DNA from: Arthrobacter crystallopoietes
Lineage (GTDB): Bacteria; Actinomycetota; Actinomycetes; Actinomycetales; Micrococcaceae
Direction of reading: 5' to 3'
Assembly: GCF_002849715.1 (NCBI RefSeq)
Contig: NZ_CP018863.1
Span: 4,402,001-4,466,000, forward strand
Length of the DNA stretch: 64,000 nucleotides
Shown: in pieces, positions 62,899-64,000 of the stretch
Layout of the letters: each line of letters starts with the position of its first letter
How positions within the stretch are numbered: position 1 is the stretch's first letter
Position numbers and translations under genes: made by a program
The notes under the pieces: model-generated
Database searches by the model: none
Told to the model about the DNA's origin: nothing
What the model saw: the letters and a program-made list of their open reading frames with translations, nothing else

Positions 62899-63866
62899 AT
62901 ACCGCCGGCCGGCTGGGCGCTTACGGTGCGGTTCTGGCCGTGGTGTTCGCCGGAGCCTTCGCTTCCGCGGGCGCCCTCGCGCCGGCGGAGATGGCCAGCC
63001 GCTGGACCCAGTCGGCAGGGCAGGACCACGAAACAGCACCCGAAGGAGAAGAAATGAAGCAGGCGACGACCCCCAGCGGCGGCCACTCCGCCCAACCCGT
63101 GCGGGGTGTAACCGCCGAACAGGGCGGATACATTCTGCAACAGGTATCCGCACCTGCAGCCACCGGAGAACAGGGAAAACTTTCCTTCACAGTCACCGCA
63201 CCCGATGGCCAGCCGGTCACAAGATTTGAGGCCTCCCACGAGAAGGATCTGCATCTGATCGTGGTGCGCTCCGACGGAACACATTTCCGCCACGTCCATC
63301 CCGTGATGGACGATGCGGGGCGCTGGTCCCTGCCGTGGCAATGGGAAACGGCCGGAACCTACCGGGTCTACGCCGACATTGTTCCCGCAGCAACCGGAGA
63401 ACCGTTGACGCTGACCCGCACCGTGCATGTTGCCGGCTCCTTCGAACCGGCCGAAGCCGTGACGGTCTCCACCCAGGACGAAGTCGACGGCTACGACGTG
63501 GCCCTGGAAGGAAACATGATTGCCGGAGGCGCGTCCGCCCTGACGATCAGCGTCACCCGTGACGGACAACCTGTGACTACTCTCGAACCCTATCTGGGCG
63601 CCTACGGGCACCTGGTCGCACTTCGGGTGGGTGACCTGGCATATCTGCACGTCCACCCCGAAGGCGACAGCTCCATTGAAGGGCAAACCTCCGGGCCAAC
63701 GGTTGAATTCGCTGTATCGGCGCCGAGCCCGGGGCCCTATTACCTCTACTTCGACTTCCAGGTCGACGGCCAAGTCCACACAGCCGGGTTCGTCGTCGAC
63801 ACCAGTGCATCTTCCGGCACCGCCACCGACGACGGCACTGCCGTCAACGGACACAGCGGCCACTGA
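62895..63866 (+). CDS. Secreted metal-associated protein of the copper operon
   Basis: The 323-residue product starts at a GTG overlapping copZ. The N-terminus has a signal-like helix (LGAYGAVLAVVFAGAFASAG). Histidine-rich repeats follow in a beta-sandwich: LHLIVVRSDGTHFRHVHPVM and LVALRVGDLAYLHVHPEGDS, each with HxH pairs fit to bind copper. The tail is Ser/Thr-rich and ends GHSGH. Proteins of this layout sit next to copZ and copA in actinobacteria; they may bind copper outside the membrane. The exact role is unknown. Confidence 0.82.
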   Translation: MNTAGRLGAYGAVLAVVFAGAFASAGALAPAEMASRWTQSAGQDHETAPEGEEMKQATTPSGGHSAQPVRGVTAEQGGYILQQVSAPAATGEQGKLSFTVTAPDGQPVTRFEASHEKDLHLIVVRSDGTHFRHVHPVMDDAGRWSLPWQWETAGTYRVYADIVPAATGEPLTLTRTVHVAGSFEPAEAVTVSTQDEVDGYDVALEGNMIAGGASALTISVTRDGQPVTTLEPYLGAYGHLVALRVGDLAYLHVHPEGDSSIEGQTSGPTVEFAVSAPSPGPYYLYFDFQVDGQVHTAGFVVDTSASSGTATDDGTAVNGHSGH

Positions 63867-63924
63867 CCCGGCGTACGGTACGGCACGCATGTCGGAACCG
63901 GCTTCGAACAGAAAGAAGGAACCA

Positions 63925-64000
63925 ATGTCTGCATCCCCGGCCCAGCCGGATGCCCCCGGCACCAGTGTCGAGCTCGAGATTGGCGGGATGACCTGCGCCT
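63925..64000 (+). CDS. copA: Start of a copper-translocating P-type ATPase
   Basis: The ATG at 63925, with AAGAAGGAA upstream, reads MSASPAQPDAPGTSVELEIG and then GMTCA at the edge, the N-terminal heavy-metal-associated motif GMTCxxC. Together with copZ and CsoR boxes this fits a Cu(I)-exporting P1B ATPase. Only 25 codons are visible, so the assignment relies on context. Confidence 0.75.
   Translation, partial: MSASPAQPDAPGTSVELEIGGMTCA

Overview
The window looks like a chromosome segment of a high-GC actinobacterium close to Arthrobacter (Micrococcaceae). This rests on codon bias, on the serA / ilvBNC / ilvD / leuB / ilvE block, on mycothiol-type arsenate reductases and on the actinobacterial conjugation gene pair. 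No database was searched, so the genus is an inference.

Bases 1-30,350 are ordinary chromosome. There are two DesK/NarL-type two-component systems (494-2340 and 6543-8462). The second is followed by a MacB-like ABC transporter whose permease carries a frameshift. A fumarylacetoacetate-hydrolase-family gene and a metallo-beta-lactamase-fold gene form a pair (2425-4012). Branched-chain amino acid genes follow: ilvE, leuB, ilvC, ilvN, ilvB and ilvD, with serA beside them. An amino acid permease, metG and a second ABC exporter lie in between. The ilvBNC leader (24,717-24,893) holds a 14-codon Val/Leu/Ile-rich leader peptide, a strong terminator, a perfect -10 box and a 16-bp perfect palindrome, which together read as a transcription attenuator plus an operator. 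The block ends with a 2-hydroxyacid dehydrogenase, a sugar-dehydrogenase-like lipoprotein and tRNA-Lys(CTT).

Bases 30,400-62,000 are accessory DNA, probably a mosaic integrated mobile element starting next to tRNA-Lys. In order: a serine recombinase; a replication-like module (small HTH protein plus a large ATPase gene cut in two by a complete IS256-family element with 26-bp ends and an 8-bp target duplication); a cold-shock gene; a ParS/MbcA-like protein; a truncated recombinase; two secreted proteins with excalibur calcium-binding tails; an unusual 1.1-kb array of about 25 small perfect hairpins; and a TraG/VirD4-like coupling ATPase with a 531-residue intein in its P-loop, overlapping a replication-relaxation (relaxase-like) gene. 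The array lies just upstream of the coupling-protein/relaxase pair, so an origin of transfer or single-strand initiation region is the leading guess.

Bases 51,200-59,133 carry metal resistance: merR and merA with a classic divergent operator, an MFS exporter, three low-molecular-weight-phosphatase-type arsenate reductase genes plus a decayed copy, trxB, an ArsR-ArsC fusion regulator and a MIP channel that probably releases arsenite. Small unknown genes follow, one with an in-frame amber codon. The window ends in a copper module (two CsoR-type operators, copZ, a secreted metal-associated protein and the start of a CopA-type ATPase).
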